A stretch of 64,000 nt of DNA, from the NCBI GenBank assembly GCA_026826555.1, contig JAKSZT010053769.1, positions 6,881,193-6,945,192 on the forward strand. The letters run 5' to 3'. The notes under the pieces are model-generated. The model did not search any database. It was not told the origin of the DNA and worked only from the letters and a program-made list of their open reading frames with translations. The stretch comes from Tolypeutes matacus. Taxonomy: Eukaryota; Chordata; Mammalia; Cingulata; Chlamyphoridae. Below, piece after piece: positions 37,313-49,435 of this stretch (the stretch's first letter is position 1; each line of letters begins with the position of its first letter). Made by a program: the position numbers and the translations under genes.

Positions 37313-38765
37313 CTGGTTTTTGATAAAACTGTCAAGTCCATGTTACCGGGACAAAACAATCTCTTCAACAAATGGTGCTGGGAGAACTGGATATCCATAA
37401 CCAAAAGAATGAAAGAGAGCCCGTATCTTACTTCCTATACAATAACCAACTCAAAATAGATCAAAGACTTAAATATAAAAGGCAGGACCATAAAACTACT
37501 AGAAGAAAATGTAGGGAAACATCTTCAAGATCTTGTGGTAGGTGGTGGTTTCTTAAACCTTACACAGAAAGCACTAGCAACAAAAGAAAAAAGAGTTAAA
37601 TGGGACGTCCTCAAATTTAACACTTTTGCACCTCAAAGGACTTTTTCAAAAGGGTGTAAAGGCAGCCAGCTTAGTGGGAGAAAATATTTGCAAATCACAG
37701 ATCCGATAAGGGTTTAATATCCATGATACATAAAGAGATGCTAAAACTCAACAATAAAAAGACAAATGACCCAATTAAAAAATGGGCAAAAGGCTAGAGT
37801 AGACATTTGCCCAAAGAAGAAATATGAATGGTGAAAAAAACACATGAAAAAAATGCTCAACATCACTAGCAATTAGGGAAAAGCAAATCAAAGTTACAAT
37901 GAGATATCATTTCACATCTATTAGAATGCCACTATTAAAAAGACAGAAAACTACAAGTGTTGGAGAGGATGTGGAGAGATAGGAACACTTATTCATTATT
38001 GGTGGGAATGTAGAATGGTACAGCCACTGCAGAGGACCGTTTGGCAGTTCCTAAAGAATTTGAATATAGATTTGCCACATGACCTGGCCATACCATGACT
38101 AGGGATATACACAGAAAAACTGAGAGCAGTGGCATGAACGGACATCTGCACACCGATGTTCATAGTGGCATTACTCACAATTGCTAAAAAATGAAAACAA
38201 CCCAGGTGTCTATCAGCCTAGGAATGGATAAACAAATTGTGGTGTATACACACAATAGAATATTATGTAGCTGTAAGAAGACAAGAAGTAATGAAGCAGA
38301 TGACAATATGGATGAACCTGGAAGATATTATGTTGAGTGAACCAAGCCAGACACAAAAGGACAAATACTATATGATTGCATATTATGAAGTAAATATATT
38401 GTGTAAAGTCATGGAGTTAATAACTAGAATATAGGTCACCAGAAAACAGAATGAAGTTAGAGAATAGAAAGCTGAAGGTTAATGTGTGCAGAATTGGTAA
38501 AAAGATTGTTAACCTTTAAAATGAATAGAAAAGGTGAGAGTGCAACATAGTGTTTGTAAGTAGCCATGATGTTACATGGGTATGACAGTGGTTGAGAGAG
38601 AAAGTTTAAGATCATGTATATTACTAGAAGGAAAGATACAAAATATAACATGGGACTGTATAGCATAGTGAAACCTCATGTGGAATATGAATATGGGTAA
38701 TATTGTAAATGTAAGATTGTTTTTCTTTGAAATTGAACAAAAGTATGTTAATGTTACAAGATGTT
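37313..38765 (+). mobile_element. L1 ORF2 C-terminal region and 3' UTR
   Basis: Clear ORF2 3' blocks: 'tcttcaacaaatggtgctgg' at about 37363, 'tgggcaaaaggctagagtag' near 37783, 'ggagaggatgtggagagata' near 37962 and 'aatggataaacaaattgtgg' near 38222. The 3' UTR blocks include 'gaatataggtcaccag' at 38427-38442. Frames are broken several times (open pieces at 37372-37599 and 38237-38434). Better preserved than the L1M copies around it. Confidence 0.85.
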
Positions 38766-38777
38766 AATATTATTCAA

Positions 38778-39115
38778 ACACACACCCACACACACATTAT
38801 GCTAAGCGAAAGAAACCAGACACAAAGTACTACATATCATATGATTCCATTTATAAAAAAATGTAAATATAAATCGATTTTTAATGATGGAATTAGATTA
38901 GTGGTTATACAGGGCTGGGGAAGGATAGAGGGATTGTGAGTTGACTGCTAAGGGGTGTGGGATTTTTCTTTTTGGAGTAATGAAATTTTTCTAAAAGTAT
39001 GTGGTGACAAATGCACAACACTGTGATTATACTAAAAGCCATTGATTGTACCCTTTGAATGGACTGTATGGTATGTGAATATTTCTCAATAAAACTGTTT
39101 TAAATGGGAAATCTT
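38778..39115 (+). mobile_element. CA repeat and L1M 3' UTR fragment
   Basis: A short CA repeat (38778-38798) leads into L1M tail blocks: 'gcgaaagaaaccagacacaa', 'tcatatgattccatttata', 'gattagtggttatacagggc', and the closing 'atttctcaataaaactgttt'. Confidence 0.75.
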
Positions 39116-39117
39116 AC

Positions 39118-39235
39118 TAAGTAAAGAATGCCAGTTTCCCCTTAATATTACTCTATGTATTTAAATAAATTTCAATAAAATTGCCCATAGGAAATTTCTT
39201 GTTTTGGTGAGGATAAGAACTTGAAAAGCTGGTAG
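39118..39235 (+). mobile_element. L1M ORF2 fragment, probable continuation of 35050-36030
   Basis: The block 'tttaaataaatttcaataaa' resembles the ORF2 segment that normally follows the text ending near 36030. Short and diverged; the link to the upstream fragment is inference. Confidence 0.4.
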
Positions 39236-39469
39236 GTTATCAATGAAGTCAACTCCACTAAGAGATTAGATTAGATTTATGGCTAGGAATAGACTATGGA
39301 AACCAAGCACTGTCAATGACCCAAAGGAAATTGAGTGATGTGCAAGGTCACTGCTGCGATATACCAGCATGTACTGGACACGCATATGATAGCTCTTGTG
39401 ATAAGCAGTGCTTCCTAATAGTGGAGGGCAGAAAATAAAATGGGGAGAGACAAAGATAAATATGAAGCC

Positions 39470-39850
39470 ACTTTTCTCTCTAAGACCTCGCAGTATTTTA
39501 GTTGAGACAGATCTTTGAATAACTAATTAAAACACCTTGTAATGAGTATTATAATAAATGTGTGTTTATGAAGGCAGATAGGGCAATGAAATCACTTGAA
39601 CTGAGTTTTAAAGATACTTATCAGTTTCCCAGGTAGATTAGTGGGAATGGTAAGACTGGAAGGTGAACCAGCATATGCAATGACACAGAGCATGAGAGAT
39701 GTTTAGAATTAGCTGTATGTGGCTGGAGTTCATGACTGCAAAGAGTGAGGGCTAAGACAGGAAATGCAGATAAGTTCTCATTTGTGAGGGACTTCTGTCT
39801 GCCAGGCTAGAAAGGTATGTATTAAATGTTTATGTGTGGATGTAGGAGGT
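39470..39850 (-). mobile_element. L2 LINE fragment, antisense
   Basis: The plus strand carries reversed L2: 'gacagatctttgaataacta', 'cttgaactgagttttaaagat', 'aggtgaaccagcatatgca' and 'gacacagagcatgaga' are in the expected order. Confidence 0.6.
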
Positions 39851-42800
39851 TCTAGATGTCTATATAATGTGTGAACAGAAACCTAAGGTACTTAGTTTTG
39901 TTGTCCTACCAGCAACTTATTTTTAAAAACTTTAAAAATTATCACAGATATACATTTTTTAAATAATGTGCTTTATTTTATCTTGGATAGAGACTCTCTA
40001 ATAAGGAGCAGACTACATTGAGGTCATTTCACACAAAGACTTTGAAGCTGCATTCAAAAATGTATTTAATGTTTACTAGATTCAGATTAAAAACAATGCT
40101 TAGATCCTTTGCATGTAGTATATGAAATGTGAAGGAAAATAAATTAAATTCATCTATTAATTCCTAAAGTAAGGAATTAATCTTTAATATATTTTGTCTT
40201 TGTTCTTTATTAAAGCCAGCCAGCAGTAGTAAACAAATAACAATAGTTTAGTGTCTTTACATGAGTATACAGTAATCACTGGATTTTTCTTCTAAAAATA
40301 CCAGCTAACACAGGGGCAGAGATGCATGAAACTTTTGCCTTTTAAATGTCTCTTAATAGATGTTAAGGGGAAAAAAAATCACTTTCATGTGAACAGAGAA
40401 GCCTTTGGGCTCCAATGGAAATAAATCACATTGAACATGAGAACTAACTTTCTATGAAATAGATTTTATTTGTGTTCATTATTTATCAGTCAGTCACACT
40501 GAGGAATTTATGTATTAAAACATTAATTCTCAAAATGAATGAGCAGTTTTTTTCATCTGATTATAACAGAATCTAACCCTGATTCTTTGGACCCGCTGCT
40601 GATTTGCTCAAATTGAGAAGTACACAGTGAGCCCCTGCTGTGTGGATAAACTGATGACTCACTTTCAATATCAGGTTGAGCCAGGAACTCAAACTCTGCC
40701 AAGTTAACTCCACAGGGAGTCCCACTTCAACTCACTCACGTTTCCTAATAACAGCACTCTATTTCAACAGTGCTGAAATAAACTGTGCTTTACTTTGGCA
40801 TTTTGATTTGTAAATGAAGGTAACATGTAAAATAATGAATTGCGGTGGTTTCAAGGATAAAGATTGGAAGCAGCAAGTTAAAAGGACACCTATATTATGA
40901 CAATGGCATGCATTTGGAGCCCATTAAAATTAGAAAAAATTCATTTTTAATACATTTTTGCTCCCATTTTAGCTACAAAATTATTCCACCTGCAGAAATA
41001 TAACAATAATTGTGCCATTTTTTTATATTATGAAAATGGTGGCAGGGAGGGGGGTCATTTATAAATTTATGCTTGTAAAAATAGGAGTTTGAAAGAGGTA
41101 TAATTTATAAACCTGGGGCCAAAGAAGTTTCATGTGATGTAGGCCATGCATTTCTGTGTTTTGACGTTGGGATTTAAGCTATCACACTGGTTAGGATTTT
41201 TATGACTCCTAAGACATGTTTATTTGAAATCTCTCTGGCTTCGCTTGGTGAACTTTAGACATGCAAAAGTACCCCGAGGGCACACACTCACCTCTGGCAG
41301 ATTTGTTTCCCATTTTCCCCTCTTAGAACTCTAGCTCTGCCACTATTGCCACACAGATCAAAAGCCCCATGTTTATTGTCCTGGCCACATGATGGAAAAT
41401 AGATCTCTGGCTAAGCGCTGCATTAGGTTTCCTGCCTGAGAGGACAAAAACTTTCTGTTCAGACACAAAGATTGTGCTTATAAGAAGCTTATGTTTGCAT
41501 ACGAAGCCATACTGCCACACTGATGGCAAATCCAGCAGCATTTGAAATATTAACAAATCACTGCTTTGGTGTTGTTTCTTTAATGTTCACATCCCTCCCC
41601 TCTCCATAACAGCACTGGTGTCCTTTGTAAGAGCTTTCTAATGACTTCAATTCTTGTTGTTCTTCCTCAGAGTGAAAAAGACATTTGCTTGTGCAAAGAG
41701 CTGGTAATTTTAAATGCTTTAACTGAGCTTTGAGAGATGAGCCACAAATATCAACACACTTCCTAAGTTATGTGTAGGATGCTTTCATGACAGTGCAGGT
41801 GTATATTCAGGGAAATAAATAAGGAATACTTCGATTGTCCAGATCCCAAATCTAGTGCAACACCAAGGGACACAGACTTACTCAAAAGCAGGGTTTCAAT
41901 TACCAAGTAGAAGCAAACATGTCTGGTGATCTATGTGGACATCTGTAGCTATGCTCTGTTACAATACAGAAGTGGTATCTTATTCTAATTAGGAATCCTA
42001 TCTTGTGACCTGAACTCATTAACAATTCTCTGTCTGCTTTGTAGAATAAGTTGATCCTGCCTAGAGTGAAAATTCAGAATGGTTTAGGAATATGTACATC
42101 AAATTTAAGACTTAAGATAAATCAGCAATGATCTCTGCTCCAGAACAATGCTCTCAATCCCTACGTGAAAAGATCTTAGTGGAGTGGCTAGTATTATCTC
42201 CTTTTTTCTTTTTCTTTCTCCCGCTCCTCTTCCTTCTTCTAGCAATGACCTTCTTTTTGCCTATAACAAGAGCAACCATGTTAATTGTAGTAAAAATTTT
42301 AAAAATAAAAATATAAGAATGTAAGACTTCTACAATCATAATACCCACACATAAATGTCGTTCAGGAGTTTGGTCAATCCCATCAGTATTTTTGGTTTTC
42401 AGTCATCTAATGCAACTTTCATTAAAGCACCTCCTTTGCAGGTGGTAAATGTTACTTTAATTTCACGTTAACATTCTTATTCATAGATGGATCTGATATG
42501 TATACTGTTGAACTATTCAATAGTAAAATAATCACTTTTATGTCATATGAGTATCTTTCCAGGTCGCAGTTAAAGAGGTCGCAGTCTGCATTTGTTGAGT
42601 ATAATTTCAAGCCTATAATGAATGTTATTTAGCTCTAGAAACAAAAATCATTACACTCACAACTAGAAAACAATTTAAAAAGACATTTGGTACAACAGAA
42701 ATAGTGAAAAAATCATTACTGAGGTAGAGATTGATAGATAGATAAGACGAGTCAATCCTAGAGATAAAGATGCTCCGTTAATTTGCTACTTCTTTTCATA

Positions 42801-43138
42801 AGTGATTAAATGAACTCACTCATCTCACAGACATGTGTAATCCACACAATGACTTCCTGTCTCATGGTTTAATACTGGAGCAGAATGATATTTTAAGGAA
42901 CATCAGTCTAACAACTAAGAAAATAGAAATGCAGTGTGGAAAATTCTGGAAAGATAGTTGTGGAGGTGGCAGTAGCATAGTGCTTAGAAATCTCTAAATC
43001 TCCCTATGAAATGCAAAGAGCAATTAGCATAGGAAAATCAAAGTCAATGACATGAGCCAGAATCAGGTGTAATATCCTTATATAATACATGTCTGTGCAG
43101 GAGGAACTAGAGAGAAATTAACTGTACTTCTGGTGGTC
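39851..43138. other. Repeat-poor sequence; candidate conserved non-coding region
   Basis: No interspersed repeat is recognised between about 39850 and 43138. The part at 40480-41700 has an unusual density of developmental-factor-like motifs. These include a CACCTG E-box at 40987-40992, an ACAAT-A-ATTGT dyad at 41003-41013, several TAAT cores and a CREB-half-like TGACG near 41162. No gene model is supported. A pyrimidine-rich tract lies at about 42200-42240. Confidence 0.3.
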
Positions 43139-43598
43139 CTGAGAAATTGAGCATGCCCCCCACAAAAGGCAATTTAGATACCAAACACTGGTCCTGTGCG
43201 TGTGGACCCATATGTAAATAGGACCTCTGTAGATGTTATTAGTTAAGGTGTGCCTAAACCGAATAAGGGTGGGCCTTAATACAATATGGCTGAAGTCTTA
43301 TACACAGAGAAAATTGGACACAGAAAGGAAGCCACCCACAGAAGCCAGAAGCTAGAAGTCAACAGAACCTAGAAGAGAAGACATTGCCATGTGACAGAAA
43401 AGCCAAGGACCAAGGTTGACCAGCAGCCAGCCCCAGAATATCACAGTCTTCTGGGAGAAAGCTTCAGCTTTGTGATGCCTCAATTTTGGACTTCGCGTAG
43501 TATCAGAATCATGAGCCAATAAATTCCCATTGTTTAAGCCAAACCACTGTAAGGTATTTGTTTTAGCAGCCAGAAAACTAAAAAAACACCAACTGGTA
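43139..43598 (+). mobile_element. MaLR (MLT1/MST-like) LTR, sense
   Basis: It opens with a 'tgagaaattgagcatgcccc' block, then 'ggacctctgtagatgttatt', 'agggtgggccttaat', a GAAG-rich middle, and 'gccaataaattcccattgtt' carrying the AATAAA-like poly(A) signal. It closes with 'ttgttttagcagccagaaaa'. The order is that of a solo ERVL-MaLR LTR. Exact ends and target-site duplication are uncertain. Confidence 0.75.
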
Positions 43599-43599
43599 T

Positions 43600-44922
43600 C
43601 CCTGAAAAGCTAGTGAACCAAAACTGAGAACAGCAGCTAAAACTGGAAGGAGATTTTGCACAATCCAATTCATAACCTAGAATGGGATAAGGGCTGACAG
43701 TGCTTAAGGAATAAGGGCCCTATAAATTAATAAAACCAGCAAACTAAGGCCAAGCTTCTCACTGAGTCAAAATAGAGACAATAGGAAATAAGGAAAGAAA
43801 AGATCCAGATAAAGTATGTGTGAAGGTTAACAGGCAGAGAAGACATATTAAAAAGTAAGAGACTATTTTATTATCACTCTGCAAAACCAATGAAAGAAGG
43901 AACTTTAGATCCACGACACTAGAAAAGTTATTCTGGCCTGGACTTCCTCTTAAATTTGCAGGGAAATTCATTTAAATTAATAATAAAATCTTAATAAAAA
44001 GTTTACAGTTGAAACCTATAAAAGATTTTATTAGGAAAAAAGAGAATAAGGAAGAAAATAATGTTCCTATAAAATGGAAATCAGTACACTAGAAAGACTT
44101 GTCCACAAAACAAATAAAACTGTAATCTGATATTTCAAAATGAAATAGATGATATATTTTAAGTGATAGAAAGTGTAAGCAAACCATGTAAATTAGAATT
44201 CGATGAAAAGAAAGTGATAGAACTATGAAAAGAATTAGAAAGAAAATAAAAAAATATTTTCAAAATGATAAACTATATTGGACACACAAGTAAAAGACGG
44301 AATGGAGAAAAAATTAAAGGGGAAAAATAAACATATAAAAAGGACACACACAATAATACAGACAAAGCAATGTGTCTATAAAAATCCTTGAAGAAGAAAA
44401 GCAAAATAACAGAAAAGAATATATTATAAAAATTGAAATTCAAAAATATTTCCCTTTAAAAAACTTGGAAGTGCATTTTTAACATGCTGAACTGTGTACC
44501 CCAAAAAACAAAAACTGGATGATCAAAACTAAGATATTCTACTAAAACAATTCTAATTTAAATAAATAAAAAGAAAAATCCTTTAGTCATGTAGACAAAA
44601 CGACCCATTTACTTATAAAGATTATAAAATGGCCATCAGACATTTTGGTAATAATGCTTTATACCAGGGAAGAAAAACATGAACTGAAGAATTTTTTTTA
44701 TCCAGCCAAACCTATATCCAAGAATAAATTTTTAAAAGGTAACTTTGTTAACATGCAAGAATTCAAAAATTATTGTTCCATGAACACTTTCTACTAAAGA
44801 ATGAACTTCATACAGCCAAAATGCCTGGAGAGACATGTAAATAAGGATGATGACAAGTATTAAATATGTATCTTCCTGTAGAATCAATGCTCAATTATGA
44901 GTATAAGGAAAACAGTTTACTA
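43600..44922 (+). mobile_element. L1M/HAL1-like ORF1-region relic, 5' part
   Basis: A-rich sequence with blocks near 44680-44840 ('tttttatccagccaaacct', 'aacatgcaagaattcaaaaa', 'ttgttccatgaacactttct') in the order of the C-terminal ORF1 region and following sequence of L1M/HAL1 elements. It is split from its continuation at 45322 by a younger LTR. All frames are broken. Confidence 0.5.
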
Positions 44923-44928
44923 CAATAT
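44923..44928. repeat. 6-bp target-site duplication, left copy
   Basis: CAATAT directly before the TG terminus of the LTR; identical to the copy at 45316-45321. Confidence 0.85.
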
Positions 44929-45315
44929 TGTCCCGTTCCGCAGGACAAATCAACTGAGACTCTGAGTTACCCAGCGAAGGAATGAGGCATAGACACCTGT
45001 AAGAAAATGGCTGTGCACTTTATTCTGCTAACATAGCTCTTCCGTTGCTCTATCTCTATTGTTCTCTCTCAGCGCGGGTTACAATCAGCTCTTTTATAAG
45101 CAGGGGAAGGGGAAGTACATTAGGGCTTAGGTGTCGATACATGATTGGGTAATGTGGGTTGCTAGGCGTGGTAGAGATGGTCAATGTTTGCGCACGCGTG
45201 AACATTGTGGCGCGAACAGTCACATGATATAACTTTTTAAGAAGGAGAAGAAGAAGACGAAGAAGAAGATAGAGACGGCCATGACAGTTGTATTTGTTGG
45301 ACATTGCCCCCAACA
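44929..45315 (-). mobile_element. CpG-rich solo LTR of an endogenous retrovirus (probably class II)
   Basis: The element is 387 bp, begins TGT and ends ACA, and is flanked by identical 6-bp repeats. Read on the minus strand it has a CCAAT box (plus 45144-45148), a TATA-like TTATAAAAG (plus about 45091-45100) and an AATAAA signal (plus 45019-45024) in promoter-to-poly(A) order. More than a dozen CpGs survive, including a GCGCACGCGTG cluster near 45190-45200, in a CpG-poor neighbourhood. An AAG-type microsatellite lies at about 45240-45272. Six-base duplications favour class II (betaretrovirus-like). No internal viral genes are present, so it is a solo LTR. A 113-codon minus-strand frame across it (45056-45397) is chance. 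Confidence 0.8.
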
Positions 45316-45321
45316 CAATAT
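45316..45321. repeat. 6-bp target-site duplication, right copy
   Basis: CAATAT directly after the CA terminus of the LTR. Confidence 0.85.
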
Positions 45322-45580
45322 AGTGTGTAATGGTCCCATTTTTTAACAACAATGATACAATAGAACTATCAAAAATAGGAGGTGGTAAGGAGTACATGAA
45401 AAGTTGAATAAGCTTTCTGATTCTTTATAGGTATTACTGGGAATAAAAGACTATTACTTAAAATAAGATGCTGGGGGAGAAAGAGTGGAAGAGGTAGAGG
45501 TGATTACTAATGTCAGTTTTGTCCAAAGGGTGGAATAAATGAACAATAGCTTAAAAAGGTTATTATATAATAGTTTTAGA
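45322..45580 (+). mobile_element. L1M/HAL1-like relic, part after the LTR
   Basis: A-rich sequence that appears to continue the element interrupted at 44922. It runs into a purine-rich stretch at about 45585-45635. Assignment is weak. Confidence 0.35.
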
Positions 45581-47979
45581 AAGAACAAGGAGGAGGCAGA
45601 GGAGGGGGAGAGGGAAAGGAAAGGGGAGAAAAAAACAAAAACAAAATAAACTAGATCACACAAAATAAAATAGGCTATACGTAATATATAAACATGGCAT
45701 GTCAGAATTGTCAAGCACAACAATCATTCCAATGAATGCAAATTGCTTAATTCATCTGTTTGAAGAAAAATAGTATAATATTGCCCAAAACACAGCTTTT
45801 AAGACAATGCTTATATGAGAGACAGACACAAAACAAAGTGATTAGAAACGTTTTAAAATTTAGTTGAATGATTATATCAAAAATCTTTCTAGAGAGAGAA
45901 TATATTGACATATTGTAGCATATCACACTGAATTTTCCTATCATATTATATCTCACACACACAAAATTAAAGTGTTAAAGATGTTTTTGACAGGTTACTG
46001 CCAAATCATGGAACAATATATTTAATAAGTATAGCCTTTCATTATGAATTTTCAATTTCTAAAACTATTACAGTAGTTTTTTTTTTTTTTAAATAAATAT
46101 AATTACCTATTTTTTAAATCAAGAAAATATAGAAAGCTTGTCTACAAATCAAAAATGATGTTTAGAAATATAGCACATGCTATATTGGTGATAGCTGTGT
46201 AATTATTCTGCCTTGTGTCTATACTGCCCTAATCGAGGGCCAGATAGGAGAAAAAAATGGCCCTACAGTAAGTTACACAGTCCTTACCTTATTATTGTAT
46301 TTCATTCACAGATGATGTTTTGAATTCTTAAAAGGACATGTAGTAACCAATTTTCTTGTCTTGGTCTCTATTTTTAAGTGTGGGAATTTTGAATATTTTG
46401 GGTGATATCACCGATAGATTGTAATAAATCTATACTATGGAATAAATCTTATAAAGTTTATTACAATAAATGCAAACATAATTCTAAAAGCATAATATAG
46501 TCAATCATCTTCCTCCCTTGTTGAAACCCTTAATTTGGTTTGGCCAAGGGAAGTTTTGCTACTCTGCTTTCTCAGATTCTCTTTATTTTTCATCATTCTC
46601 AGTTTGCACAATTATCCTGTTCTGTTCCACAGTCTTTGTTGGAATCATGATTTTCATTTGTATTAAGTGCATAGCAGTCAAATACAATGTGTGCAATTAG
46701 TCAAAGTTAAGATAGATGACAACTAATATCTTCGTTAACTCCATGGCTTTAACTATTGATAGTGCTCTCAATCTGCCGTTGCAAGAACCGTGGGACTCTC
46801 CAGTACTCGCTCTGTGAGAAAGGCTTTACTTTCTGAACTTTCTCTTTGCACTGAGTAGTAACACTGAGCTAGCAAAATGGACTACCTTGGTTTTTTTCCC
46901 AAAAGAGAATAACTTGTAAGTTGAATACTTTAAAAAGGTTCTTCCATTTTTCAGAAGTTTTTGGCTCTGAGTGGTTATCAAATGCCTCTATTTCTTCAAC
47001 CACTTGGGGTTTTACACACCAGGCCCTGTGATACCAACCCCACATGGACACAAAAGAACTGACAAGAACATAATTACATATATGTTTTCATATATACACA
47101 TGTAGGAAATTATTTTTGACAGTGAGCTGTTCTCCCAAACCTTAGAATTGAAGATAATAAGAATTGCTTTTGATAGTTAAAATTTAAGTCTGACACAAAA
47201 TGAATCAGAGTACGAATGTGTAAAAGCAAATTAGAAATAGAGCAACTCTCTGCCTTCAAGACTTGGCTGTCACATAATTTAATATATAAATTTATCTAAA
47301 GAAAGAATAGGTTCATAGAGAAGGGTGCAATGGGATGAGGTATTTTAAGTTAGGAATTAAAAAAGGATAGCAATACAGACAGATGTCAACTCTTCAAGTA
47401 AGCAAGTCCAGGGGAGAGGAAAACCTCTGCAAATAGACTCGGACCTCTAGGCAAAGCCAATTTAAATGTTGCCGACTGGAAGAGACAGTAGACAATGAAC
47501 TTTGGTATTCTATCTTGTTGTGAGAGGGATGCACCAGCCTAGCTTACCAGATTCCACAAAAACTTTACTTCTCTAAGTATCTTTTTATCTGATTCCATGT
47601 TTATCAAAGAAACTTCTATTTAATTTTGATTTCCCATCTGATTTTTACAGGAAGATGATATGCCAATCAAATATACATTAACATTCTTATTCTCAGTAAA
47701 GTTATGTTTCTAATAGCAAAATTTTAAAGTTCTTTCTGGATATGATTTCACTTAATATTTAGTTTGACAACAAAGAAATCTATGTGGTTTAGATTTGAGT
47801 ATTCTAAATCCTGTGATACTTTCTCTTCTAAATTAATAAATGATCATTCTTCTTTGATAACAGTTATCTCTTGAATTTCTGAAGGTGAGTATAATCCCAA
47901 CAGGTGGATGACTATAGTGTATTGGTAAAATCAGGATTCTGGGTCTGCAAGGCTGGCCCCTGGTTATAGATCTTGTTAA
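45581..47979. other. Unassigned sequence; weak exon-like segment on the minus strand
   Basis: No repeat recognised. A poly(T) run lies at about 46077-46090. On the minus strand, 46886-47025 is a 140-base segment between a CAG acceptor and a CAAG|gtagtc donor, open in one frame (phase 2 to phase 1, 46 codons) with an acidic then basic peptide. The polypyrimidine tract is poor, so this is only a weak exon candidate. Confidence 0.25.
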
Positions 47980-48115
47980 ATTGACCATTCAATCAATAAA
48001 TATTTATTGAGTGCCTCCTATGTATCAAGCAGTGTTCTAAGTGCTTGGGTCACAGTAGAGAACAAAACAGACAAAATTCCTACCCTTGTGGAGCTCAGAC
48101 TCTAGCACTAATTTA
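47980..48115 (-). mobile_element. L2 LINE 3' end, antisense
   Basis: A clear reversed L2 terminus: 'aataaatatttattgagtgc', 'agtgttctaagtgcttggg' and 'agagaacaaaacagacaaaa' are in order, followed by 'gtggagctcagactctag'. Confidence 0.8.
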
Positions 48116-49035
48116 TTGTCATTTGTGAGGCATCTTCCAAGACAGCTTGCTGGTCTTTCCTGAAATAACTATATAATCCCTCCCAGCATGCTCAAATCTA
48201 ATTAGAATACTTGTCCTGCAAGTGAGCAACATCTATACCTAAATAACTTATGGAGAAATATGGCATTTCTATCTCATTTTAGAAAGTTCCTTTTAGAAGG
48301 CACTTAAGGCATTCTGTTTCTCACAAAAGTTTCAGTTTTCCCATTCTCAGGAAATAATTTTTCTTGGAAATTCAAACTCACTTCCCATACATTATGACTC
48401 ATTATCTCTTTGTAATCAGAGTCATCATCCCTCTATGGGATTAAAAATTCAGCTGTGAAAGCATTGTGGAATTCTCCCTCTCCATCTACTTTAATGATAA
48501 CTTGGCTTCTTCATACAGCAATATTCTTCCAAAAAGGCTCATTTTGGATTTTTCCACAAAGAGAAGAAAGCACAACATTTTATGGGGGAAAATCACTCTT
48601 AGATTTTTACACACATAGAAAACTCTTTCTAATGCCAATAGGAGTTAGCTGCATGCTTGCAGGGCTCCCGGTATCAGACTATTAAAGGGCATTAGCAAGT
48701 AATTCTTTCAAGAGTCTTCAGCTCAGACCCACACAAGCACAAAATTCTTTCACAAAATCAGCAACTTCCTAACTATATTATGTGGTATTTTAGAACTGAG
48801 GCATATTGATTAAATAGATATTAAGTAAAGTCTAAATTTGGGCATTTAACCTCTTGTTTATCATTGTGTTTATAAAATAGTCTCAAGAAAGTGGAAGTGT
48901 GGTTTTCCTTTTATGTTTAGTCGGTTTCCTTTTCTTCCATCTGTCTATTATGCATTGCTGCTTTTCAGGATTCTGTTCCTAGCTCAAGAATGGGTTCACC
49001 CTAATTCTTTCCTTGGGTGATCTTATATATTCTAA
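48116..49035. other. Unassigned sequence
   Basis: No repeat or gene is recognised; the open frame at 48455-48685 has no domain. Confidence 0.35.
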
Positions 49036-49039
49036 AGCT

Positions 49040-49433
49040 TTTAAAAGCCAACCATATGCCCATGACTCTCAACTGCCTAGACTAGGTCAGATGGAGCTAT
49101 TTAACTTCTTACTGGAAATTTTTCCCTCAGAGGTACCATAAGCACCTCAAACTCAACATAATAGTCTGAATCCAGCAGCTCTTAAATTTACTCCTATTTG
49201 ATATCTTCTATCCCATTTAGGTAGTTCCACTATCACCCCAGTCACCAACAGGAAGTCATTTTTAATTCTTCAATAATTCTCACCCCACCACACAGCTAAT
49301 TCTTCATTAAATCCTATCCATTTATCCCCAAAACTTTCTCCTGTCTTCTCTATCTTCTACGTCCTTTCTATTAACATCCTAGGTCAGTCCTTGTCATCTC
49401 TCACCTGGATTATTTTAACAGTTTCCTAACTTA
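49040..49433 (+). mobile_element. L2 LINE, ORF2 3' region, sense (5' part of an interrupted copy)
   Basis: The blocks 'taagcacctcaaactcaaca', 'agtcatttttaattcttc' and 'catctctcacctggattatt' match the end of L2 ORF2. The text breaks at 'cctaac' and resumes after about 49745. Confidence 0.75.
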
Positions 49434-49435
49434 GT

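Noticed and set aside
45056..45397. 113-codon minus-strand frame across the solo LTR
   Set aside because: LTR sequence is non-coding; the Leu-rich run comes from the AAG-type microsatellite.
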